From assembly GCF_014205275.1 (NCBI RefSeq), contig NZ_JACHND010000001.1, positions 992,001 through 1,056,000 of the forward strand: 64,000 nt of DNA, read 5' to 3'. A program made the translations under genes and the position numbers. Origin of the DNA: Sphaerisporangium siamense. Its GTDB lineage: Bacteria > Actinomycetota > Actinomycetes > Streptosporangiales > Streptosporangiaceae. This document shows positions 16,363 to 24,353 of the stretch, in pieces. Numbering within the stretch: the stretch's first letter is position 1; every line of letters begins with the position of its first letter. Below the pieces are notes generated by a model that was not told where the DNA came from, did no database searches, and saw nothing but the letters and a program-made list of their open reading frames with translations.

Positions 16363-17234
16363 TGCCCGTCCTCTCCTTCGGTTCGCTCGATCACGGCACG
16401 GCCGAGAGTGCTCACCATGCCGTCGGCGGAGACGCCGTAAAGCGTGAGATGACGCGAGGGCCCGTCCCCCGCGCCGTCGTCCGTCCGGGCGAGCACGCGG
16501 AACGGCGCGCCGACCCGGTCCATCCCGCGGTAGGAGGCGCTCAGCTCCCGCACGAACGTCCCGCGGCCGCCCCACTGCACGGCGGCGCGCGCCAGGTAAG
16601 CGAGCTTGAGCAGGCCGTGGGTGATCGTCCCCGGCAGACCCCTCGCCCGCGCGAACGCGTGGTCGTAGTGCACTTCGTAGAAGTCGTCGGTGGCCGCGGC
16701 GTACCGCACGACCTCGCGGCTGCTCGGCACGACCTCGATCACCGGCATGGCGTCGGAGGGCGGCCTGGTGCGATGCCCGGATCCGCCGCGCCCCTGCCGG
16801 GCGCCCGTGCGGATCGTCGTCGTGGACGTGCGCGCCACCACGTCGTGCGTCATGCGGCGCCGGTACGTCGTCGCGAGCTGGTAGAACGTCAGCTCGCTGT
16901 CTCGGCCCGGCTTCGTGGTGACCGACTCGATCACCGTGCGCCGCTCCAGGATCTCGCCCGGCATCACGGGCGCCTCCCATCGGCACCAGTTGCCGGCGTT
17001 GAGCCGGACCGGCGCGTCCGGGACGCCCATGGCCGCCGGGTCGGTCCGATGGGCCACCAGGAACGTCGGGGGCAGCAACGCGGGGAAGGGCACGTGACCG
17101 TCGGCGTACGGCGGGCCGTCCAGGCCGGTGATCTCCTGGAGCACCCGCGCCCGCCACTCGTCGCAGACGAAGATCTCCCAGCCCGTTTCCGCCTGCGGCC
17201 GCGACTGCGGCTGCGACTCCACCGCCTCTGACAC
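16347..17234 (-). CDS. MaoC-type acyl-CoA dehydratase with N-terminal hot-dog domain
   Basis: A 295-residue protein with two hot-dog halves. The N-terminal half (HVPFPALLPPTFLVAHRTDP, MPGEILERRTVIESV) is the MaoC_dehydrat_N / FAS1-like domain; the C-terminal half carries the hydratase-2 motif ATDDFYEVHYDHAFARARG with Asp and His five apart, followed by GTITHGLLKLAY. It would reversibly hydrate an enoyl-CoA with R stereochemistry. The linker between halves is Arg/Gly-rich. It starts at GTG 17234, three bases after the lyase gene. Confidence 0.88.
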   Translation of the reverse strand: MSEAVESQPQSRPQAETGWEIFVCDEWRARVLQEITGLDGPPYADGHVPFPALLPPTFLVAHRTDPAAMGVPDAPVRLNAGNWCRWEAPVMPGEILERRTVIESVTTKPGRDSELTFYQLATTYRRRMTHDVVARTSTTTIRTGARQGRGGSGHRTRPPSDAMPVIEVVPSSREVVRYAAATDDFYEVHYDHAFARARGLPGTITHGLLKLAYLARAAVQWGGRGTFVRELSASYRGMDRVGAPFRVLARTDDGAGDGPSRHLTLYGVSADGMVSTLGRAVIERTEGEDGQWLRD

Positions 17235-17237
17235 CGC

Positions 17238-18023
17238 TCACACCTCCGGTTCGATGCGGCTCGCGGCCCGCAGCGCGGCGCGCACGGCAGGGGTGACGGG
17301 CGATTCGAGCTCCTCGCCGATGTGCGCGACCAGGCCGGCCGTCCGGCTCATCAGGGCGAACCCGCGGTGCAACCGCCAGGGCACACCCGCTTCGAGCAGC
17401 AGCGCGGCGGCGGCTCCCGTCGCGTTGAGCGGGAGCGGCTTGCCGGTGAGCGCCGCGGCCCGCTCGACGACGAGTTCGAGGTGCTCGACGTGCCGCGCCG
17501 CGACCTTCTGGGCGCGCGCGACGGCGAGCAGCTTCCCGGCGCGCGGGTCGCCGTCGCGGTGCAGGCTGTGGCCGAGGCCGGGGATCCGCTCGCCCGCGTC
17601 CACGATGGCGCGCAGCCGCGCGTCCACCGCGTCGCCGGCCGCGTCGCCGGCGGCGACATCGCCGGCGACGTCCGTGAGCAGGCGCCCACAGCCCTCCATC
17701 GAACCGAGCAGGACGCTTCCCGCGCCCAGCAGGCCGGCCGCGACGGCGCCCTGGATCGCCTCCGGAGCCACCCAGAACGTCAGCCGCGCGGCGAGCGCGC
17801 TGGGCGTCAGCCCGTGGTCGAGCAGGCTCACCAGCACCGCGTCGACCACCTTGGCCTCGGCGGGGGTCGGCCTGCGTCCGGTCACCGCGAGCAGCGCGAC
17901 CTCGGTGTAGGTCAGCTCGCCGATCAGGTCGTCGACGAGATCCAGTCCGCGCACCCGCACGTGGTGCTCGTTCGCCGCTCCCACCGCGGTGCCGATCTCC
18001 AGCGGCACGCTGCGCCCGCTCAC
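17238..18023 (-). CDS. Citrate-synthase-family protein, citryl-CoA-lyase-like
   Basis: A 261-residue, shortened citrate-synthase-fold protein. It keeps the second catalytic region (PGLGHSLHRDGDPRAGKL; GHxxH and DPRA) and ALMSRTAGLVAHIGEELESP, but the place where citrate synthase has the enolising His of its LHGGA loop reads VLLGSMEGCGRLL. This pattern is that of citryl-CoA-lyase-like proteins, which cleave a C-C bond in a citryl- or similar acyl-CoA. A low-complexity AGD-rich stretch (VAGDVAAGDAAGDAV) follows. The GTG at 18023 has GAGGAG eight bases upstream. It could also be a synthase with a novel substrate. Confidence 0.8.
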   Translation of the reverse strand: MSGRSVPLEIGTAVGAANEHHVRVRGLDLVDDLIGELTYTEVALLAVTGRRPTPAEAKVVDAVLVSLLDHGLTPSALAARLTFWVAPEAIQGAVAAGLLGAGSVLLGSMEGCGRLLTDVAGDVAAGDAAGDAVDARLRAIVDAGERIPGLGHSLHRDGDPRAGKLLAVARAQKVAARHVEHLELVVERAAALTGKPLPLNATGAAAALLLEAGVPWRLHRGFALMSRTAGLVAHIGEELESPVTPAVRAALRAASRIEPEV

Positions 18024-18050
18024 CGCGACGTCTCCTCGGCGCGCGTGGCG

Positions 18051-18064
18051 GAGCACGCGTGCTC
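18051..18064. promoter_or_regulatory. 14-bp perfect palindrome in the SDR-lyase gap
   Basis: GAGCACGCGTGCTC lies in the 100-bp gap between the SDR gene and the citryl-CoA-lyase-like gene, just before the lyase start. It may be a regulator site or an RNA hairpin; no promoter hexamers are convincing nearby. Confidence 0.3.
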
Positions 18065-18123
18065 GTCCCGGATGGCGGCCGGATCGTGCGGATCGTGTGG
18101 GGAGCTCGCTGTCGACCGAGCGT

Positions 18124-19062
18124 TCATGTTCCGTCTCCCACCCCGAGGGTGTCCATGGTCTGGTGGTCGGACTCGGCCGGCGTCGGCAGCCCGAGCGCCG
18201 CGAACCGGCGCAGCGGCGTGGCCCCGAGCCGCCGCCGGACCGCGTCGGTCACGTCGGAGTATGTGAACTCGTCAGCGAGGCGCACGCTCTCCTGTTCCTG
18301 AGGAGGCTCCCACCGGGCGAGCCGGCGGCCGGCCGCGGTGAAGGTCTGCCCGGTGATGTGGCGGTTGGCCGGGTCGAGCAGCACGCGGATGAGCTCGGCG
18401 ATCAGTTCGGGGCCCTGTCGCTCGGCGTCGGGCCTGCTGGCCTGCATCCGGTCGCTGAGCCGCGAGGTCATGCGCGTCGCCGCGGAGGGGACGACGACGT
18501 TGACGTTGACGCCGTAGCGTCCCATCGCCAGCGCCGTGCTCTGCGCGAGGCCCACGACGCCCGCCTTGGCCGCCGCGTAGTTGGCCTGCGCCGGGCTGCC
18601 CTCCAGGCCCGCCGCCGAGCTCAACAGCACGATGCTCCCGCTACGCTGGCGGCGCATCTGCTCGGTGGCGAAGCGCACGCAGTTGAACGTGCCCTTGAGA
18701 TGCACGGCGACGACCGAGTCCCACTCGTCCTCCGCCATGTTGAAGATCATGCGCTCGCGCAGGATGCCGTGGCAGGTCACAAGGCCGTCGAGCGAGCCGA
18801 ACTCCTCGACCGCGCGCCGGACCAGGTCGGCCGCCGCGTCGAACGAGACGACGTCGTGCTGGTGGGCCACGGCGCGGCCGCCTCGGGCCCGGATCTCCTC
18901 GACCACGGACTCCGCCACCTGCCGGTCCGGGTCGTGGCCGTCGACGGAGACCCCCAGATCGCTCACGACGACGCCGTAGCCCGCGGCCGCGACGCACTTG
19001 GCCACCGCGGCTCCGATGCCGCCACCCGCGCCAGTTACGATCACTCCGCCCGGCACAGCCAC
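18124..19062 (-). CDS. Short-chain dehydrogenase/reductase, 3-hydroxyacyl-CoA-dehydrogenase-like
   Basis: A 312-residue SDR: VIVTGAGGGIGAAVAK for dinucleotide binding, LVTCHGILRERMIFNM (NNAG-like strand), Ser of IVLLSSAAGLEG and Tyr/Lys of QANYAAAKAGV. The NAHG-variant and GSLDGLV context resemble the hydroxyacyl-CoA dehydrogenase part of multifunctional enzymes. A C-terminal extension of about 70 residues (from AAGRRLARW) is unusual for FabG-type proteins. The GTG start is one base after the FAD-oxidoreductase stop. It probably oxidises the hydroxyl made by a hydratase in the cluster. Confidence 0.87.
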   Translation of the reverse strand: MAVPGGVIVTGAGGGIGAAVAKCVAAAGYGVVVSDLGVSVDGHDPDRQVAESVVEEIRARGGRAVAHQHDVVSFDAAADLVRRAVEEFGSLDGLVTCHGILRERMIFNMAEDEWDSVVAVHLKGTFNCVRFATEQMRRQRSGSIVLLSSAAGLEGSPAQANYAAAKAGVVGLAQSTALAMGRYGVNVNVVVPSAATRMTSRLSDRMQASRPDAERQGPELIAELIRVLLDPANRHITGQTFTAAGRRLARWEPPQEQESVRLADEFTYSDVTDAVRRRLGATPLRRFAALGLPTPAESDHQTMDTLGVGDGT

Positions 19063-19063
19063 C

Positions 19064-20569
19064 TCACGCGCTCACTGACGACGCGGCGGAGCGGTCGAGC
19101 GCACCCGAGGCCGTCGCCCCGGCGATCCGCCCGAACACCGAGCCCGCCGTGAGCCCGCTGCCCCCCGGGTAGTTGAAGTAGAAGATCCCGCCGACGATCT
19201 CCCCGCACGCGTACAGCCCGGGAATGGGCTCCCCGGTGACATCGATCACCCGCGCCGACGTGTCGATCTTCAGGCCGCCGAAGGTGAACGTGATTCCACA
19301 CGTCACCGCGTAGGCCTCGTAGGGTGGCGAATCGAGCGTGTTGGCCCAGTTCGACTTCGGCACCGCCAGCCCGGTGGTACCCCGCCCGTCCTTGACGTTG
19401 GGGTTGAACGGGACCGATCGGTCGACCGCCGCGTTGTACTCGCGGACCGTCCGCAGGAACTGCTCCTCATCGATGCCGTCCATCCTCCGGACGAGTTCCT
19501 CCAGGGTCGGCGCCACGATCTTCGTGACCTGCCGGATCCGGTACTCGTCGCGCAGCAGGTGGGTCACCTTGCTGTCGAAGACCTGCCAGGCGATCTGGCC
19601 CGGCTGCCGCAGGACCTCCTGGCCGTACTTCGCGTAGGTGTAGTTCCGGAAATCCGCGCCTTCGTCGACGAACCGCTCGCCGCGGCTGTTGACGATGACC
19701 CCGAAGGGATAGCTGTGCTTCTGGAACCCGTCGCCGACCACGCGGTCACCGAACGCGGGCGCGTTGCTGTCCCAGCCCACCGCGTGGCAGCCCGACCAGT
19801 TGCCCCACGACATGGCGCCGATGTCCATCGCCATGCGGTGTCCGTCGCCCACGTCGAACTGGGTGCCGCGGACCTTGGCGAACTCCCATCCCGGTCCCAG
19901 GTAGCGGGTGCGCCACTCCGCGTTGGCCTGGAATCCACCGCAGGCCAGCACGACGGCGTCAGCGGAGATCGTCCGGATCTGCCCGCCGGCCCGGGCCACG
20001 ACGCCGGTCACCCTGCCGCCGCCCTCGGTGAGGCCGATGGCCCGGTGGCCATAGAACACCTTGCCGCCCGCCGACTCGAACGCGTCGAACAGCGAGTCGA
20101 CGAGCCCGGGGCCGCCTCCGTTGGCCTCCAGCGTCAGGCCTCCCCAGAAGGTGAACTTCCCGTCCACCTGGAACGCCTGGCGGCCGTAGATCGGCAGGAA
20201 CCGGACTCCCTTGTCGCGCATCCACTTCAACGTGTCGAAGCTGCGCGTCACGAGCAGGTCGACCAGGTCGGGGTCGCAGCGGTACTGCGTGACCCGGGCC
20301 ATGTCGTCGAAGAACTGGTCCTTCGAGTAGCTGCCGAAGTCGGTCTTCGCGAGCTGTTCTTCCGACAGGTCGGGGACGAGTTGGAGGATGTCCGCCCTGC
20401 CGTCGTAGGCGAAGCGCATGGCTCCCGCGGTGAATCCGGAGTTCCCCCCACGCTCGGACTCCGGGGCGGCTTCGAGCAGCGTCACCTCGGCACCACCCTC
20501 GAGGGCGGCCAGCGCGCTACACAAGCCGGCGTTACCGCCGCCGATGACGACAACTCGACTCTGACCCAT
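19064..20569 (-). CDS. FAD-dependent oxidoreductase, fumarate-reductase/TcuA-like flavoprotein
   Basis: A 501-residue flavoprotein: VVVIGGGNAGLCSALAALEGG (FAD-binding), SERGGNSGFTAGAMRF, AVVLACGGFQANAEW and the C-terminal YACGEIVGGIFYFNYPGGSGLTAG. It resembles succinate dehydrogenase/fumarate reductase flavoproteins and, in N- and C-terminal motifs, tricarballylate dehydrogenase TcuA. It would desaturate a CH-CH bond next to a carboxylate or carbonyl. It is the first gene of set 2, with its own strong promoter, so expression of the whole set begins here. Confidence 0.87.
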   Translation of the reverse strand: MGQSRVVVIGGGNAGLCSALAALEGGAEVTLLEAAPESERGGNSGFTAGAMRFAYDGRADILQLVPDLSEEQLAKTDFGSYSKDQFFDDMARVTQYRCDPDLVDLLVTRSFDTLKWMRDKGVRFLPIYGRQAFQVDGKFTFWGGLTLEANGGGPGLVDSLFDAFESAGGKVFYGHRAIGLTEGGGRVTGVVARAGGQIRTISADAVVLACGGFQANAEWRTRYLGPGWEFAKVRGTQFDVGDGHRMAMDIGAMSWGNWSGCHAVGWDSNAPAFGDRVVGDGFQKHSYPFGVIVNSRGERFVDEGADFRNYTYAKYGQEVLRQPGQIAWQVFDSKVTHLLRDEYRIRQVTKIVAPTLEELVRRMDGIDEEQFLRTVREYNAAVDRSVPFNPNVKDGRGTTGLAVPKSNWANTLDSPPYEAYAVTCGITFTFGGLKIDTSARVIDVTGEPIPGLYACGEIVGGIFYFNYPGGSGLTAGSVFGRIAGATASGALDRSAASSVSA

Positions 20570-20593
20570 GCCTGCCCCTCTCCTTGCATGTGC

Positions 20594-20622
20594 AACGTAA
20601 ACTCTAATATATCAGATGTCAA
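20594..20622 (-). promoter_or_regulatory. Strong promoter with operator-like spacer for set 2
   Basis: On the minus strand TTGACA (20622-20617) is 17 bases from TACGTT (20599-20594). The spacer contains TGATATATTAG, a near-palindrome that also occurs as TGATATTTCAG in the spacer of the importer promoter at 5811-5839. The AT-rich patch stands out in GC-rich surroundings. It probably responds to a GntR regulator of the 9.2-10.9 kb pair. Confidence 0.6.
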
Positions 20623-21208
20623 TGCTCCGACCGAGCGGCCCCGGTCGCGCGCCGGGTGGTGCGCGGACGGGCTGAGATGCCGTCATGGGTGAGCCTTCGC
20701 GTCGCGAAGTGCCACCGCGAGGCGAACCCCGGCCTCCCCGACGGACGTCAGTGGTGGCGTGCCGAAACGCCGTCCGCCGAAGTGACACCGAGCCGGCGGG
20801 AGGGGATTACGGCAGGTGTGAGCCAGACGTTCCAGCGCCGCCTGCGAGGCGCGGGCGGGGCGAGGCCGGGGATGGCCGGTGTCACCGGTCCCGTTCGGGG
20901 TGTCCTCGGCCGTGTCGCCGAGGTCACGGCCACGGGCCGGGGTTCGGGCGGTGCCCGGTGAACCCGTGGACGCTGACCTACGACCGCTTCGACCCGGTGG
21001 AGGACGCGCACCGCGCGCCGCGGCGGCGTCAGAACCGCGCCGGCCACCAACACGAGCAGGCGTACCAGGGGGATCCGCATACCGGGCAGGCGGATCATGA
21101 GCCATGACGCGTCGTAAGATCGACTTCCTGCGGGACACAGTGCCTTGCTTACAAGCGTCCACACCTCCTGCGGAAGGCGGGGGTGCCGCGCTCAGGTCGT
21201 GAAAGGGC
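20623..21208. other. Gene-poor interval with possible remnants
   Basis: No complete gene is convincing in this stretch. Open frames here lack family signatures. One short plus-strand piece looks like the beginning of a glycoside hydrolase (20958-21014), and a minus-strand piece near 20985-21104 has coding-like third positions and a hydrophobic run (IPLVRLLVLVAGAVL), which may be another gene fragment. The interval probably marks a rearrangement boundary between two gene sets. Confidence 0.5.
20958..21014 (+). pseudogene. Possible N-terminal remnant of a GH65-type glycoside hydrolase
   Basis: Nineteen codons from GTG 20958 read VNPWTLTYDRFDPVEDAHR. This resembles the start of family 65 glycoside hydrolases / trehalose phosphorylases, which begin with a WxLxYxGFDP-like strand followed by REALCTLGNG. 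Here the match stops right after the HR, and the sequence that follows is unrelated. Third codon positions are almost all G or C. Recognition is from memory of the family and is tentative. Confidence 0.35.
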
Positions 21209-22684
21209 TCAGTGTCCGGGCGAGGGTGACGGGGAGGGGCCGCCCGTGGTGCGGCGGCGGATGAGCAGGGATACCGCACCGCCGACGGCGATCGTCAGGC
21301 CGACCGCGAGATACGCGCCGTCGAAGGCCCCGGTGGTGTAGATCGGCCGGCCGCCGACCACCTGGGCGATGTTGCTGTTCATGACGACGAACACCACCGG
21401 GGTGACGATCGACGCGATGAGCGTGCGGCTGACCTCGACGATGCTGGAGCTGATCACCTGGCGTTCCGGCGGGACGGACTCGATCACCAGGTTCGGAATC
21501 GCGGCGGAGCCCACGCCCAGGCCAAGCGCGGCGATCGTGGTCGCCACCATCAGCATGGCGTAGTCCGCCTTGAACAGCGCCGAGGCGATCGTCCCGAGGA
21601 CCAGCACGCCGGAGGCGATGATCAGGTGCCGGCGGGCTCCCTGCCTGGCGGTCAGGCCCACCAGCAGGCCGCCGACGACCAGGCCGGCCCCGGAGACCAT
21701 CCCGAACATCGCGTAGCCGGTGGCGTTCAGGCCGAATCCGTAGCCGACGCCGATCTCGCGCGGTGTCATCGCCAGAATCGGCAGGACCAGCGTGATCGAC
21801 GCGCCCGCCCCGTACACCAGGCCGCCGCCCGCCACGATGGGCAGCAGGCCGCGGCTGCCCAGCAGTCGCAGGTCGATCAGCGGCTGGGCGACCCGCCGCG
21901 CCTGGAGCACCCAGCACACGACGAGCGCCAGACCGACGAGGACCAGCGCCACCACCGGCAGGGACACGAACCCGAGTTCCGGCGCGATGCTCACCCCGAG
22001 CAGGATCGCCGCGACGCCGAAGCCCAGCAGCGCGGCTCCGGCGAAGTCGGGCCGGGACTCGGGGGCCCGGACGCCGCTCTCCGGGACCACGGCCGCGGCC
22101 AGCGCCAGCAGCACCGTGGTCAGCACGGCGAGGAACCAGAAGACGCCGCCCACGCCGTAGCCGTCGATCAGCCGGCCCGCCAGGAACGGCTGGCCGATGA
22201 CGATGAGTCCGGTGCCCGTGACCGTGACGCTGACCGCGAAGGTCACCAACCTCGGGGGAAAGAGGTCTCTGATCAGCGAGTAGCACAGGAAGACCAGCGC
22301 GAACGCGGCGCCCTGCAACGCCCGGCCGATCGCGAACATCAGGAAGGAGGGCGCGAGCGCGGAGACCACCGATCCGATCGTGGTGACGCCCAGCACGATG
22401 AGCAGGATCTTCTTCTTGCCCACGATGTCGGCGATCTTGCCGATCAGCGGCATGGCGACCGCCGCCGCCAGGAAGGCGGCGGTGAGCGTCCAGCTCGCCT
22501 GGGTGGTCCGGTACTCCCCGCTGATCGCGGGCAGCGCCGTACTTGCGAGGCTCATCGACACCGGAATGACCTCGGAGACGAGCACCAGGACGATCAGCCG
22601 TCCGACCCAGCGGGCCGACCAGCGTACGTCAGGATCGCCGGCATGCGCGCCGGTGTGCCCGCCGGCCACCTGGTTCGCGGTCAT
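21209..22684 (-). CDS. MFS drug/metabolite transporter, 14-helix type
   Basis: A 491-residue major facilitator protein. LASTALPAISGEYRTTQASWTLTAAFLAAAV is the start typical of DHA2-type exporters, GKIADIVGKKKILLI is the loop 2-3 motif, and VTVTGTGLIVIGQPFLAGRLID resembles the exporter motif C. The long, evenly spaced hydrophobic runs suggest 14 helices. It presumably exports a small molecule using the proton gradient. The ATG at 22684 has a GGGGGGAA box and overlaps the preceding small ORF by four bases (ATGA). Substrate is unknown. Confidence 0.9.
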   Translation of the reverse strand: MTANQVAGGHTGAHAGDPDVRWSARWVGRLIVLVLVSEVIPVSMSLASTALPAISGEYRTTQASWTLTAAFLAAAVAMPLIGKIADIVGKKKILLIVLGVTTIGSVVSALAPSFLMFAIGRALQGAAFALVFLCYSLIRDLFPPRLVTFAVSVTVTGTGLIVIGQPFLAGRLIDGYGVGGVFWFLAVLTTVLLALAAAVVPESGVRAPESRPDFAGAALLGFGVAAILLGVSIAPELGFVSLPVVALVLVGLALVVCWVLQARRVAQPLIDLRLLGSRGLLPIVAGGGLVYGAGASITLVLPILAMTPREIGVGYGFGLNATGYAMFGMVSGAGLVVGGLLVGLTARQGARRHLIIASGVLVLGTIASALFKADYAMLMVATTIAALGLGVGSAAIPNLVIESVPPERQVISSSIVEVSRTLIASIVTPVVFVVMNSNIAQVVGGRPIYTTGAFDGAYLAVGLTIAVGGAVSLLIRRRTTGGPSPSPSPGH

Positions 22685-22902
22685 CGTTCCCCCCGCACGG
22701 CCAAGCCTGCCCGGGTGTGGTCCAGCGCCAGGGCGTTCTCGGTGGTCTCGTAGCCGACGTCCTTGCCGCCGACGTCGTGGGCGCCGTTCCCGCGCGAGCG
22801 CAGGGCGCCTTCGGCGGGGTCGGCGATCGTCCCGGCGAAGGTCTGCCACCGCTCGACGCCGATGGCGTCGAGCCGGAGGTGACCGGGGGAGCGGATGGGC
22901 AT
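22681..22902 (-). CDS. Small hypothetical protein coupled to the MFS transporter
   Basis: A 73-residue protein (MPIRSPGHLRLDAIGVERWQ at the start, ENALALDHTRAGLAVRGER at the end). An AAAGGA box lies six bases before the ATG at 22902 and the stop overlaps the transporter start by four bases, so translation is probably coupled. No family is recognised and no membrane segment is present. An alternative in-frame ATG lies near 22953 without a clear site. It may be a small partner of the transporter, a leader peptide or a fragment of a lost gene. Confidence 0.5.
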   Translation of the reverse strand: MPIRSPGHLRLDAIGVERWQTFAGTIADPAEGALRSRGNGAHDVGGKDVGYETTENALALDHTRAGLAVRGER

Positions 22903-23411
22903 GCGCGGTCCTTTCGGGGGGTGGGCCAGGGGGAGCCGTAGGGCGGATGTCATGCCGCCGACGCTGCGATCAGGTGGCCGCCGAGATCCGCCGACCTCGG
23001 GGTCGCGTCGAAGCTCCTTGCTGAGGTGACGGTAGGAAACGGCAGGTGCCGCCGCATCGCGGATCCCGTTCATCGGGACGAGTCCCACCACCGCCCGCTT
23101 GGCGCGCGACACCCGTTCGTGCCCGCCGGCCATGGTCGTCACCGGATCACGCCCACCTGTACCGCCGTAGAGACGGCCCCGCCGCGGCCGGTGGTGGAAA
23201 TGTCATGCGATCAGCGGCGAAACAGTGAAGGCGTACCGAGCTGTCTCGCCGGTGGCCGCCGCGGTTCGCGCTTTGGCGACCTCCCCGCCTCCCAGCCGGT
23301 CGTCATGACCGGCGTTCGTGTGTTGATGTGGACGGGGAATTCGCGAGATCCTGATACCTGAATCCCGCTAACGTGGGGCATGTGGCGGTAGATCTACGCG
23401 GAGGTACGGGG
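22903..23411. other. Intergenic stretch without a recognised gene
   Basis: About 500 bases between the small ORF (minus) and the methyltransferase (plus). I see no protein family, RNA gene or strong hairpin. The 100 bases before the methyltransferase are slightly richer in A/T and probably hold promoters, but no hexamer pair is convincing. Confidence 0.4.
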
Positions 23412-24227
23412 TTGGCCGGCGACAAGCAGGTGGGAGTCAATCTCAGGACGAACGTGCCGCATTCGGCGCGCGTCTATGACTACCTCCTGGGTGGCAAGGA
23501 CAATTTCGAGGCCGACCGCACGGCGGCCGAGGACGTCATCAAGATCGCGCCTTACATGCCGACGTCCGTACGCGCCAACCGCGACTTCATGGTCAGGGTG
23601 ACCCGCTACCTGGCGGCCGAGCGTGGCGTCGACCAGTTCATCGACATCGGAACCGGGCTGCCCACCTCGCCCAACCTGCACGAGGTGGCCCAGCGGGCCA
23701 ATCCGGCCGCGCGGATCATCTACGTGGACAACGACCCGCTCGTCCTCGTGCACGCCCGCGCCCTGCTCACCAGCACTCCGGAGGGCAGGACCCGCTACAT
23801 CCAGGCCGACCTGAACGACCCGGACGCCATCATCGGCTCGTCCGAGGTGCGCGACACCTTCGACTTCTCCCGTCCCGTCGCGCTGTGCCTGATCGCCGTG
23901 GTGCACTTCATCCATGACGAGGACGCCGTACGCTCGATCATCGAACGCTTGATGAAGCCGCTGCCCGCGGGCAGCTTCCTGACCCTGTCCACCATCGCGC
24001 TCGACAGCGCGCCGGGCGACCTGGTGCGCGAGGCCGTCGCCCAGTACAACCGCCGCGGCATCATGTCGAAGGCCCGCACCAGAGCGCAGATCGAGGAGTT
24101 CTTCGCCGGGTTCGAGCTGATCGAGCCGGGCGTGGTGCCGGTGCACCGATGGCGGCCGGACGAGCAGGCGTTCCTCGTGAGGGACTCCATGGTGTCGATG
24201 TACGGCGGGCTGGCCGTCAAAGGCTGA
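23412..24227 (+). CDS. SAM-dependent methyltransferase, DUF574 family
   Basis: A 271-residue protein of the actinobacterial DUF574 (S-adenosylmethionine methyltransferase) family: VPHSARVYDYLLGGKDNFEADR at the N-terminus, FIDIGTGLPTSPNLHEVAQ as the SAM-binding loop, IIYVDNDPLVLVHARALL and ALCLIAVVHFIHDED. The substrate is unknown; these genes are frequent in Streptosporangiales and Streptomyces and often stand alone. I chose TTG 23412 because CGGAGG lies seven bases upstream and the N-terminus then fits the family; a GTG at 23373 keeps the same frame. Confidence 0.88.
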   Translation: MAGDKQVGVNLRTNVPHSARVYDYLLGGKDNFEADRTAAEDVIKIAPYMPTSVRANRDFMVRVTRYLAAERGVDQFIDIGTGLPTSPNLHEVAQRANPAARIIYVDNDPLVLVHARALLTSTPEGRTRYIQADLNDPDAIIGSSEVRDTFDFSRPVALCLIAVVHFIHDEDAVRSIIERLMKPLPAGSFLTLSTIALDSAPGDLVREAVAQYNRRGIMSKARTRAQIEEFFAGFELIEPGVVPVHRWRPDEQAFLVRDSMVSMYGGLAVKG

Positions 24228-24353
24228 GCCCTGACCCCTTTAATGAGACAAATAGCCGTAATAGCCATGAGTGTAATAAATCAGCCCCGACGGATAGCAC
24301 GTATGTTCGAATAGCATAAGAAAGCTACGCCCGAGTTCGGTGATCAGCCATAC
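24228..24353. other. AT-rich convergent intergenic stretch
   Basis: This gap between the methyltransferase (plus) and meaB (minus) is far lower in GC than the rest of the window. It contains a direct repeat AATAGCC spaced by two bases (near 24247-24262) and no clear hairpin. It likely holds transcription ends for both genes and marks the left border of the second catabolic cluster. Confidence 0.4.

Noticed and set aside
16363-17241. Extension of the phosphotriesterase-like frame upstream of 16362
   Set aside because: It is shadow of the MaoC gene; the ribosome site and homology begin at GTG 16362.
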